A stretch of DNA of 5,462 nucleotides from SOKG01 sp964502665 (GTDB taxonomy: Bacteria; Chloroflexota; Dehalococcoidia; SZUA-161), in NCBI GenBank assembly GCA_964502665.1, contig CAZCXP010000154.1, positions 1 to 5,462 of the forward strand. The letters are read 5' to 3'. The translations under genes and the position numbers were made by a program. Below, in pieces: positions 1-5,208 of the stretch. The notes below the pieces were generated by a model, which had not been told where the DNA came from, did not search any database, and worked only from the letters and a program-made list of their open reading frames with translations. Position 1 is the stretch's first letter; every line of letters begins with the position of its first letter.

Positions 1-59
1 GCTGCAATCCAAAGTAATATTTGCCACCACATTTGAACTGAACCGCAACACTGGTTAGC

Positions 60-87
60 TTGACAAACTCTGATCAAGTGATATCAT
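60..87 (+). promoter_or_regulatory. Candidate sigma-70/A promoter of the zinc-ribbon gene
   Basis: A perfect -35 hexamer TTGACA (60-65) is followed after 16 bp by TATCAT (82-87), one mismatch from the -10 consensus. Transcription would begin near 94, leaving a leader of about 110 nt before the ATG at 202. The -10 lies inside the perfect palindrome ATATCATGATAT (81-92), so a repressor site overlapping the promoter is possible. This is a pattern match only; no experimental start is known. Confidence 0.5.
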
Positions 88-92
88 GATAT
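81..92. repeat. 12-bp perfect palindrome over the -10 element
   Basis: ATATCATGATAT is identical to its reverse complement and covers the -10 of the candidate promoter at 60-87. Its position would suit a dimeric regulator that blocks RNA polymerase. AT-rich 12-mers can be palindromic by chance, so the operator role is inference. Confidence 0.35.
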
Positions 93-190
93 TAATAACC
101 TGTTAAAAGTTTGCTATTCCCCGACCTGTTCTATTACCCAGGCATTCCCCAGGCCATGGATGATCAAACTCCAGTCAGGTCACAAAAAAA

Positions 191-195
191 GGAGG
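191..195 (+). promoter_or_regulatory. Ribosome binding site fixing the zinc-ribbon start at 202
   Basis: GGAGG lies 6 nt before the ATG at 202 and directly after a run of seven A residues (184-190). It selects 202 over the in-frame ATG at 160, which would put the ribosome binding site inside the coding sequence. Confidence 0.85.
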
Positions 196-201
196 TCATC
201 C

Positions 202-501
202 ATGAGCTACACGGACAAAACCCTCACTTGCTTGGATTGCGGCACAAGCTTCACCTTCAGCGCTTCCGAGCAGGAGTTCTTCGCTTCCAAGGGCTTCACC
301 AATGAGCCTGGGCGTTGTCCTGACTGCCGGGCAGCCAGAAAACAACAGCGCGGTGGTGGGTACGGTGGCGGAGGCTACCGGCAGAGGCAAATGCATCCGG
401 CCGTCTGCGCCTCGTGCGGCAAAGACTGCGAAGTACCGTTCGAGCCCCGCAACGGGCGACCTGTGTATTGCTCTGACTGCTACACCCCCCCAAGGCGATA
501 G
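202..501 (+). CDS. Double zinc-ribbon protein (zf-trcl-like plus CxxC-x17-CxxC domain)
   Basis: This 99-residue protein has two four-cysteine zinc modules. The first, residues 10-42, has CLDC (10-13) and CPDC (39-42) around a segment rich in Phe (F17, F19, F26, F27, F32), as in the 'probable zinc-ribbon' (zf-trcl) family. The second has CASC (69-72) and CSDC (90-93) separated by exactly 17 residues, with the VPF...GRPVYC core of the CxxC-x17-CxxC family; an extra Cys (C76) lies between. A Gly/Tyr/Arg-rich linker (about 50-62) joins them, resembling low-complexity segments of RNA-binding proteins. No signal peptide or membrane segment is seen, so it should be cytoplasmic. The molecular function is unknown; nucleic-acid or ribosome binding is inferred from the zinc ribbons, basic linker and neighbours. 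The ATG at 202 is preferred because GGAGG sits 6 nt upstream. It is the first gene after the candidate promoter at 60-87. Confidence 0.9.
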   Translation: MSYTDKTLTCLDCGTSFTFSASEQEFFASKGFTNEPGRCPDCRAARKQQRGGGYGGGGYRQRQMHPAVCASCGKDCEVPFEPRNGRPVYCSDCYTPPRR

Positions 502-747
502 ACAACTGAGCAGTGAGCCAGAGCGTTGGCAGAGCACTGCCGCGCGGAACCACGATGAGGATGAGAGGCAGGTGGGAGTGGTGCCCGATTCCTCTTTGTT
601 GCCAATCATGCAGTGTGCATCGCAACATTTTCTGCGCTTTTACCACTTTTACGCGCTTAGCCCTAAAGTGCTCTTGAGTTTATTTGACAGATAACCGATC
701 GCAGTCGTTTGCAGCAGTTTTTCCATTTTATTTAAGGGGGGTTTGAG
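502..747. other. Non-coding gap between the two zinc-protein genes
   Basis: No convincing gene is seen on either strand. Small structures are present: a GGCAG/CTGCC hairpin with a 4-nt loop (528-541) that lacks a T-run, an ATGCA-GTG-TGCAT hairpin (608-620), and a CTTTTAC direct repeat (637-643 and 646-652). TTGACA occurs at 684-689 but has no good -10 at normal spacing. A promoter for the next gene is likely here but cannot be fixed. Confidence 0.4.
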
Positions 748-939
748 ATGGGGAATGAGTGCGAGCCAGTTCATGATGACGATTGCAAGCAGTGTATTCA
801 TCACTGGTTAATAGATCAGAGGAATTTGGGGGTTTGCAGGAAGTGCGGAGCGAGTAAGCAGTTTTCCGGTTCGTGGAGCGCCGGTTGGGGCAACAGGTCT
901 AGCAAGGTGCAACTTAGTGTTCCGGGCACCAAAAGCTGA
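748..939 (+). CDS. Small Cys/His (probable zinc-binding) protein of unknown function
   Basis: The ATG follows an AAGGGGGG ribosome binding site (736-741 for the G run) with a 6-nt gap. The 63-residue product has C13-x2-C16, then H18-H19-W20, then C30-x2-C33-G, then a K-x-F (37-39) and a Gly/Ser/Trp-rich tail (40-50). This pattern, a C-x2-H-W segment followed by G-x-C-x2-C-G-x3-F, is that of small zinc-ribbon-like proteins I recall from Chloroflexota; likely ligands are C16 or C13, H19, C30 and C33. No signal peptide or hydrophobic helix is present. It lies between a double zinc-ribbon gene and an RRM gene on the same strand, with a 55-nt gap to the latter, so co-transcription with the RRM gene is possible. 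No function can be assigned. The ribosome binding site and the clean Cys spacing argue that it is real despite its size. Confidence 0.75.
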   Translation: MGNECEPVHDDDCKQCIHHWLIDQRNLGVCRKCGASKQFSGSWSAGWGNRSSKVQLSVPGTKS

Positions 940-953
940 CGTTTCATCTCCAC

Positions 954-962
954 TGATATACT
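954..962 (+). promoter_or_regulatory. Candidate extended -10 promoter element for the RRM gene
   Basis: TGATATACT reads as an extended -10 (TG-n-TATACT). No good -35 is present at normal spacing, which is tolerated by extended -10 promoters. A start near 969 would give a leader of roughly 26 nt. The gene may instead be read through from 748-939. Confidence 0.3.
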
Positions 963-983
963 AATTGGGCTTTTTGCCCACAA

Positions 984-990
984 AAGGGAG
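984..990 (+). promoter_or_regulatory. Ribosome binding site supporting a TTG start at 995
   Basis: AAGGGAG ends 4 nt before the TTG at 995. The product then begins N-I-H-V-G-N-L, the usual N-terminus of this RRM family immediately at beta strand 1. The upstream in-frame TTG at 965 would place this site inside the gene and lacks its own site. Confidence 0.6.
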
Positions 991-994
991 CGAT

Positions 995-1342
995 TTGAAT
1001 ATCCATGTAGGGAATCTAGCGCGCGAAGTCACTGAAGAAGAGTTGCGACGAGCCTTTGAACCATTTGGGCAAGTTGCAGCAGTCAGGATAGTCACGGACA
1101 GGTACAGCGGCGTATCCAAAGGCTTTGGCTTCGTAGAGATGTCAGACAAAGCCGAAGCTCAAGCTGCCATCGAAGGTCTGAACATGAAGGAGTTGGCTGG
1201 GCGCACGCTTGATGTCAGTGAAGCACGCCCTCCCCGTACAGGAGGAAGGGACAACAGGCCCTATGGTGGCGGTGGAGGGGGCAGGCCGGGCGGGGGAGGG
1301 AGAGGTGGCTGGTCAGGCGGTGGTAGACGGCGATCTTTTTAA
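995..1342 (+). CDS. RRM-domain RNA-binding protein with Gly/Arg-rich tail
   Basis: This 115-residue protein has a single RNA recognition motif at residues 2-78 and a disordered Gly/Arg tail at 81-115. RNP2 is I3-H4-V5-G6-N7-L8 and RNP1 is K42-G-F44-G-F46-V-E-M49. The two RNP1 aromatics that stack on RNA bases are present, while the RNP2 aromatic position carries His4 rather than the usual Tyr or Phe. The tail contains R-G-G and poly-Gly runs and ends in R-R-R-S-F. Size and architecture match the short bacterial RRM proteins, including the cyanobacterial Rbp proteins, several of which are cold-induced RNA chaperones or mRNA-localisation factors. It should act in the cytoplasm on single-stranded RNA. 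I use the TTG at 995, led by AAGGGAG, so that the protein begins at the RRM; starting at 965 would add ten residues absent from the family. Its neighbours, small zinc proteins and an RNA helicase, fit an RNA-handling role. Confidence 0.9.
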   Translation: MNIHVGNLAREVTEEELRRAFEPFGQVAAVRIVTDRYSGVSKGFGFVEMSDKAEAQAAIEGLNMKELAGRTLDVSEARPPRTGGRDNRPYGGGGGGRPGGGGRGGWSGGGRRRSF

Positions 1343-1415
1343 GTTGCCAGGGTCCTACAGCCAAAGGGTTGGAGCTTCTAGCAGGGCGCCTAGCCCGAGT
1401 GAAAATCCCATGGGG

Positions 1416-1467
1416 GAATGTCTCCTTTCATCATGGGCTTCTGAAGCATGAAAAAGGGAGACATTTT
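1416..1467 (+). terminator. Long imperfect hairpin with short T-run; terminator or SD-masking element
   Basis: The arms AATGTCTCC (1417-1425) and GGAGACATT (1457-1465) are perfectly complementary. Pairing continues with TTT (1426-1428) against AAG (1454-1456, including one T-G pair), CAT (1429-1431) against ATG (1448-1450) after a three-A bulge, and GCTT against AAGC around a CTG loop. T residues at 1464-1467 follow. It lies 74 nt past the RRM stop, so it may end that transcript, but the stem base is AT-rich and the T-run short. The 3' arm contains GGGAG, so it could equally mask a ribosome binding site. Confidence 0.4.
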
Positions 1468-1546
1468 ATATGAACCGATTTCTGGGAGCAGGTCATAACA
1501 GCTCACTGCGCCCGCCCGCAAAGAGCGCGCGTATTATGCTCCGGTT

Positions 1547-1566
1547 CTCAAATCTGATGATTTGGG
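1547..1566 (+). repeat. Perfect 6-bp hairpin (extendable to 8 bp) in helicase leader
   Basis: CAAATC (1549-1554), loop TGAT, GATTTG (1559-1564) is a perfect inverted repeat, extendable by a T-G and a C-G pair to 1547-1566. It lies 49 nt before the helicase start. The function is unknown; it could be an RNA stem or a protein site next to the -10-like TATAGT at 1567. Confidence 0.4.
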
Positions 1567-1615
1567 TATAGTACTCACATAGTAATCGACATATAACTGA
1601 AAGGAACAGAAGACA

Positions 1616-3160
1616 TTGCTGCGCAATATCGTCAAGACAGACCGGGACAAGTTGTCCAACAGCGGGGATGAGCAGGATTCAACATCCCCTCCAAGACAGC
1701 CGGACAATGAGGCGGACCTGGGGAAGCCAGGAGAGCCCAAAGCGCAAGCCGGACGCCTCACCTCTAAAGCCTGGGATTACCGACGGAGTCAAAGTCGCAG
1801 ACAGCCAGCCCCCGAAAACAGACCTACTTCGTCATCCCCCAAAGAGAGGGCTAAGATCATGCCCGAGACCACATGGGATCCATCGGAGTTTCACGTAGCG
1901 CCAGCCAAAGGGAAGACACGCTTCCATGACCTGGACCTGCCGATCGAGATCATGCATGGGATCTGTGATCTTGGGTTTGAATACTGCACGCCTATCCAGG
2001 CCGCGACACTGCCAAAGGCCCTTGCAGGCATGGATGTCACAGGCAAGGCACAGACTGGTACCGGCAAGACCGCCGCCTTCTTGATCACCATCCTCACACA
2101 CTTGATACGCAGGCCGTCAAGCGAGAAACGCCAACCCGGTACGCCCCGCGCTCTGATCATGGTTCCCACACGCGAACTGGCTCTGCAGGTCAATAAGGAT
2201 GCGAGTCTACTGGGGAAATACTGTCGATGCAAGGTTATTGCCGTGTTCGGCGGGATGGACTACCAGAAACAGAAGCAGATGCTGGCAGAGAGGGTGGTCG
2301 ATATCGTTGTGGCCACCCCTGGACGCCTGCTGGATTTCAAGCGACAGGCTGACGTATACCTGGGCAAAGTCGAGATACTGGTGATCGACGAAGCTGACGA
2401 GATGCTCAATATGGGCTTCATACCCGACATACGGCAGATTGTAAATAGTACCCCGCCCAGGGCGCAGCGGCAGACCATGCTTTTCGGTGCCACGCTCACA
2501 TCCCAGGTGACCCGACTTGCCTCGCAGTGGACGCGCGATCCCGTCACAGTTGAGATCGATCCCCAGCAAGTGGCCGTCGATACCGTCGACCAGGTGTTGT
2601 ACCTTGTCAGGGCCAGGGAAAGGTTCACCGTCCTGTACAACATGATCACCCAGCAGAACCTCAAGCGTGTCCTCGTTTTCTGCAACCGCCGGGATCAGAC
2701 TCGCAGGCTGGCAGATCGGCTCACGGCTCATGGCATCAGTTGCGCCGTACTCTCCGGCGACATCGCTCAAAAGAAGCGAATAAGGACGCTTGAGGACTTC
2801 CGTTCGGGCACCATCAGGGTAATGGTAGCCACAGATGTGGCCGGGCGCGGTATTCACATAGAGGGCATTAGCCACGTGGTCAACTACAACTTGCCGCTGG
2901 ACGCGGAGGACTACGTCCATCGCATCGGACGCACCGGCCGGGCCGGTGCCACCGGAGCATCAGTCGGCTTTGCCACCGAGGATGAGTCTTTCCAGATACC
3001 AGCTATTGAGAAATACCTGGCAGAAACACTGCGCTGCGCCTATCCAGACGATGCATTGCTCACTCCAGTGTCACGTCCCGCGGCGGACGACTCATCGCAG
3101 CCACATCCGCGAGCCTCAGGGACAAGACGTCGTCGGAGCAACAGGAGAAGCAAGGCGTAG
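1616..3160 (+). CDS. DEAD-box ATP-dependent RNA helicase, RhlB-like
   Basis: As called, 514 residues. The two RecA-like domains carry the full DEAD-box set: Q motif (F103, T125-P-I-Q128), motif I A145-QTGTGK-T152, Ia P184-TREL-A189, GG 212-213, Ib T234-PG-R237, motif II D258-E-A-D261, motif III G291-A-T293, IV V354-FC-N357, V A405-TDVAGR-G412, VI H435-RIGRTG-R442. The segment G381-DIAQKK-R388 and the I461-P-A-I-E-K-Y stretch after domain 2 resemble RhlB. It unwinds RNA using ATP in the cytoplasm; in Proteobacteria RhlB works with RNase E or PNPase, but no such partner is visible here. A basic tail (504-514) follows the core. Motif III is GAT rather than SAT. The TTG start has AAAGGA about 10 nt upstream and gives an 81-residue disordered, charged N-terminus; an ATG at 1859 would give 433 residues, close to E. 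coli RhlB (421). The first codons look codon-biased like the rest, so I keep the long form with reserve. Confidence 0.9.
   Translation: MLRNIVKTDRDKLSNSGDEQDSTSPPRQPDNEADLGKPGEPKAQAGRLTSKAWDYRRSQSRRQPAPENRPTSSSPKERAKIMPETTWDPSEFHVAPAKGKTRFHDLDLPIEIMHGICDLGFEYCTPIQAATLPKALAGMDVTGKAQTGTGKTAAFLITILTHLIRRPSSEKRQPGTPRALIMVPTRELALQVNKDASLLGKYCRCKVIAVFGGMDYQKQKQMLAERVVDIVVATPGRLLDFKRQADVYLGKVEILVIDEADEMLNMGFIPDIRQIVNSTPPRAQRQTMLFGATLTSQVTRLASQWTRDPVTVEIDPQQVAVDTVDQVLYLVRARERFTVLYNMITQQNLKRVLVFCNRRDQTRRLADRLTAHGISCAVLSGDIAQKKRIRTLEDFRSGTIRVMVATDVAGRGIHIEGISHVVNYNLPLDAEDYVHRIGRTGRAGATGASVGFATEDESFQIPAIEKYLAETLRCAYPDDALLTPVSRPAADDSSQPHPRASGTRRRRSNRRSKA
1843..1861 (+). promoter_or_regulatory. Alternative ribosome binding site and ATG start for the helicase
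   Basis: GAGAGGG (1844-1850) lies 8 nt before an in-frame ATG at 1859 (Met82 of the long form). The product from here begins M-P-E-T-T-W-D-P, just ahead of the conserved helicase N-terminus, and would match RhlB length. Either this is the true start, or two isoforms exist, or it is chance. Confidence 0.4.
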
Positions 3161-3196
3161 GGTGTGTGGAATGAAATGCAACCAATTCCCATGTCC

Positions 3197-3219
3197 AAGG
3201 GCCTGTCCCTTCGATTTTT
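3197..3219 (+). terminator. Probable weak intrinsic terminator after the helicase gene
   Basis: AAGGG (3197-3201), a five-base loop, CCCTT (3207-3211), then CGA and five T residues (3215-3219), 37 nt past the helicase stop. The stem is only 5 bp and the T-run starts 3 nt after it, so efficiency may be partial. It would separate the helicase transcript from typA. Confidence 0.45.
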
Positions 3220-3245
3220 ACTAACATTTTGCAAATCTTTTTCGC

Positions 3246-3265
3246 GGTAGGGGGTTTTAGCTACC
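3246..3265 (+). repeat. Small inverted repeat in the typA leader
   Basis: GGTAG (3246-3250) and CTACC (3261-3265) form a 5-bp stem with a 10-nt loop, in the 227-nt gap before typA. No clear promoter could be placed in that gap. Confidence 0.25.
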
Positions 3266-3375
3266 TTCGGTGTCTATTGGTGGATGAAAAAGCAGGGATT
3301 GCTTCCAAGTAGGGTAAAGTGACCAGAAGATAATTTCCTCATTCGAGAAAGAACAGAGGGCAGTTCCCTGGCTCA

Positions 3376-3383
3376 GAGGAGGT
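3376..3383 (+). promoter_or_regulatory. Strong ribosome binding site fixing the TTG start of typA
   Basis: GAGGAGGT carries a perfect GGAGG (3378-3382) 5 nt before the TTG at 3388. The TypA N-terminus (I-R-N-I-A-I-V-A-H) follows within eight residues, so no other start is plausible. Confidence 0.85.
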
Positions 3384-3387
3384 AGGG

Positions 3388-5208
3388 TTGGGGCAGATTC
3401 ACCGTGATGATATAAGAAATATAGCTATTGTTGCCCATGTTGGCCACGGGAAGACTAGCTTGGTAGATGCAATGCTCAAGCAAAGCAAAATCTTTCGTGA
3501 TAACCAGCAGGTAGGCCAGTTCATCATGGATAATAATGCCCTGGAGCGTGAAAAGGGCATCACCATCTTGGCCAAAAACACAGCAGTAATCTACCGGGGA
3601 GTCAAAATCAACATAATAGATACACCAGGGCATGCCGATTTCAGCGGAGAGGTGGAGAGGGTGATAAAGATGGCTGATGGCTGCCTGCTCCTGGTGGATT
3701 CTATTGAAGGGCCCATGCCCCAGACCAAATTCGTGCTGCGCCAAGCTCTGGCAAAAGGCCTAAAACCCATTGTGGTCATCAATAAAATAGACAGGGGTAA
3801 CTCACGTATAGACGAGGTGGTCAGGGTAACCCAGGACCTCTTCCTAGAGCTGGCAACCAGCGCCGACCAGCTCGATTTCCCCGTGCTTTATGCCAGCGCC
3901 AGGGACGGCATTGCCGTGACCGAGCCAGGCGCTGAGGGCAAAGACTTGGTGCCACTCTTCGAATGCATCCTGCAGCAGGTGCCGCCCCCCGTAATCGAGG
4001 AAGGACCTCTTCAGATGCTGGTATGCAGCCTTGATTACGACAGCTACAGAGGCAAGATCGCCATTGGCAGGATTTTCCGGGGCAAGGTGGCACCGCATGA
4101 CATAGTGGTAACAATAGATAAAAATGACAATATCACAGAGCACGAGGTTGGCCAGGTATTCACATATCTAGGCCTCAACCGTCTGCAGGTAGAAGAGGCC
4201 AAGGCGGGCGACATCGTGGCGATCACCGGCCTAAATAAGGTCAGCATCGGTGAAACCATCGCCAACTGGGAGCAACCCGAGGTACTGCCGGGCATAGAGA
4301 TAAGCGAGCCCACGGTGAAGGTGACACTGGGCGTCAACACCTCCTCATTTGCTGGGCTAGAGGGGCGTTTTTGCACCTCTAGCCAGTTGAGAGAGAGGCT
4401 TCACCGTGAGCTAGAGACCAATATCGCTTTACAGGTACACGATACGGACAGTCCCGACGTCTTCCTGGTGGCAGGTAGAGGTGAGCTGCATCTAGCCATC
4501 CTGATCGAGACTATGCGCCGCGATGGCTATGAATTCCAGGTGTCCAAGCCGGAGAGCATCACTAAGGTATTGGATGGCAGACTCCTGGAGCCTGTAGAAG
4601 CCCTGACCATTGACATCAAAGTGGAAACCATAGGGGTACTAACAGAGATTCTTAGCAAGCGGCAAGCCCAGCTCACCAATATGTATAACGATGGACAAGG
4701 CAATGTGCGCATGGAGTTTCGCATCCCCACACGCGGGCTCATCGGCTTCACCAGTGCTTTTCTCACTGCCACCAGAGGCGAAGCAGTGATGAGCACCCTC
4801 TTACTAGGCTACGAGCCATGGTATGGCGAAATTACCTCTGACCGCGACGGAGCTCTGGTGGCGGCTGCAGATGGCATGGCGGTAGCCTATGGCTTGAACC
4901 ACGCTCAGGGACGAGGCATAATCTTTATCGAGCCGGGGACACATGTCTATGAAAGCATGATAGTGGGTTTGAACTCTCGCGCCCAAGATATCGCTGTTAA
5001 CGTCTGTAAGGAAAAGAAGCGGACCAATGTCCGTTCCTCAACCGCAGACATCGCCATAAAGCTGCCCCCAGCCGTCAAGCTGAGCTTGGAGCAGGCACTG
5101 GACTTCATCAAAGATGATGAACTGGTCGAGATAACACCCAAGAGCATCAGACTGCGTAAAAAATTGCTTACCCAAGCAGAGCGACTCAAAGCCCGTCACG
5201 CTGCATAG
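3388..5208 (+). CDS. typA: Translational GTPase TypA/BipA
   Basis: The 606-residue length matches E. coli TypA (607). TypA binds the ribosome in the EF-G/A-site region and, in E. coli, supports 50S assembly and growth at low temperature by hydrolysing GTP. GTPase motifs are present: G1 A16-H-V-G-H-G-K-T23, G2 around G57-I-T59, G3 D78-TPGH-A83 with catalytic-type His82, G4 N132-K-I-D135, G5 S170-A-R. Domain II covers about 206-300, domain III includes the G363-RGELH-L369 motif, domain V includes P447-TRGLIGF, and the TypA-specific C-terminal domain (from about 480) has the K541-E-K-K-R-T-N-V-R ribosome-contact loop and the ending T583-P-K-S-I-R-L-R-K-K. The oddity is Gly19 where translational GTPases normally have Asp (HVDHGKT). 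The TTG start is supported by GAGGAGGT. It has its own leader after the helicase terminator, so it is probably a separate transcript. Confidence 0.97.
   Translation: MGQIHRDDIRNIAIVAHVGHGKTSLVDAMLKQSKIFRDNQQVGQFIMDNNALEREKGITILAKNTAVIYRGVKINIIDTPGHADFSGEVERVIKMADGCLLLVDSIEGPMPQTKFVLRQALAKGLKPIVVINKIDRGNSRIDEVVRVTQDLFLELATSADQLDFPVLYASARDGIAVTEPGAEGKDLVPLFECILQQVPPPVIEEGPLQMLVCSLDYDSYRGKIAIGRIFRGKVAPHDIVVTIDKNDNITEHEVGQVFTYLGLNRLQVEEAKAGDIVAITGLNKVSIGETIANWEQPEVLPGIEISEPTVKVTLGVNTSSFAGLEGRFCTSSQLRERLHRELETNIALQVHDTDSPDVFLVAGRGELHLAILIETMRRDGYEFQVSKPESITKVLDGRLLEPVEALTIDIKVETIGVLTEILSKRQAQLTNMYNDGQGNVRMEFRIPTRGLIGFTSAFLTATRGEAVMSTLLLGYEPWYGEITSDRDGALVAAADGMAVAYGLNHAQGRGIIFIEPGTHVYESMIVGLNSRAQDIAVNVCKEKKRTNVRSSTADIAIKLPPAVKLSLEQALDFIKDDELVEITPKSIRLRKKLLTQAERLKARHAA

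Larger units (their letters stand above)
1343..1615. other. Structured intergenic leader upstream of the helicase
   Basis: No gene of normal size lies here. It contains a GGGC/GCCC hairpin (1384-1396), a long hairpin (1416-1466), a 33-codon open frame (ATG 1470, TAG 1569-1571) preceded by AAGGGAG (1454-1460), and a hairpin at 1547-1566. A TATAGT (1567-1572) resembles a -10 but has no good -35. The amount of structure suggests a regulated 5' leader for the helicase or a 3' end for the RRM transcript, or both. Confidence 0.45.

Noticed and set aside
33..60. TTGAAC...TTAGCT as a second promoter
   Set aside because: The -10 is poor and the promoter at 60-87 is much closer to consensus.
528..541. 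GGCAG/CTGCC hairpin as terminator of the zinc-ribbon gene
   Set aside because: The stem is followed by CGCGCGG rather than a T-run.
302..694. Open frame of 130 codons overlapping the zinc-ribbon gene on the same strand
   Set aside because: It overlaps the well-supported zinc-ribbon frame, shows no domain and has no good ribosome binding site; it is an out-of-frame shadow.
684..713. TTGACA at 684-689 as a promoter for the 63-residue gene
   Set aside because: No -10-like hexamer is found 16-18 bp downstream, so only the -35 half is convincing.
1470..1571. 33-codon ORF as an annotated gene
   Set aside because: It has a plausible ribosome binding site but that site is buried in a hairpin and the peptide resembles nothing known. 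Kept only as a finding.
2207..2920. 237-codon reverse-strand open frame inside the helicase gene
   Set aside because: It lies wholly antisense to conserved DEAD-box motifs, has no recognisable product and is explained by codon bias of the helicase.
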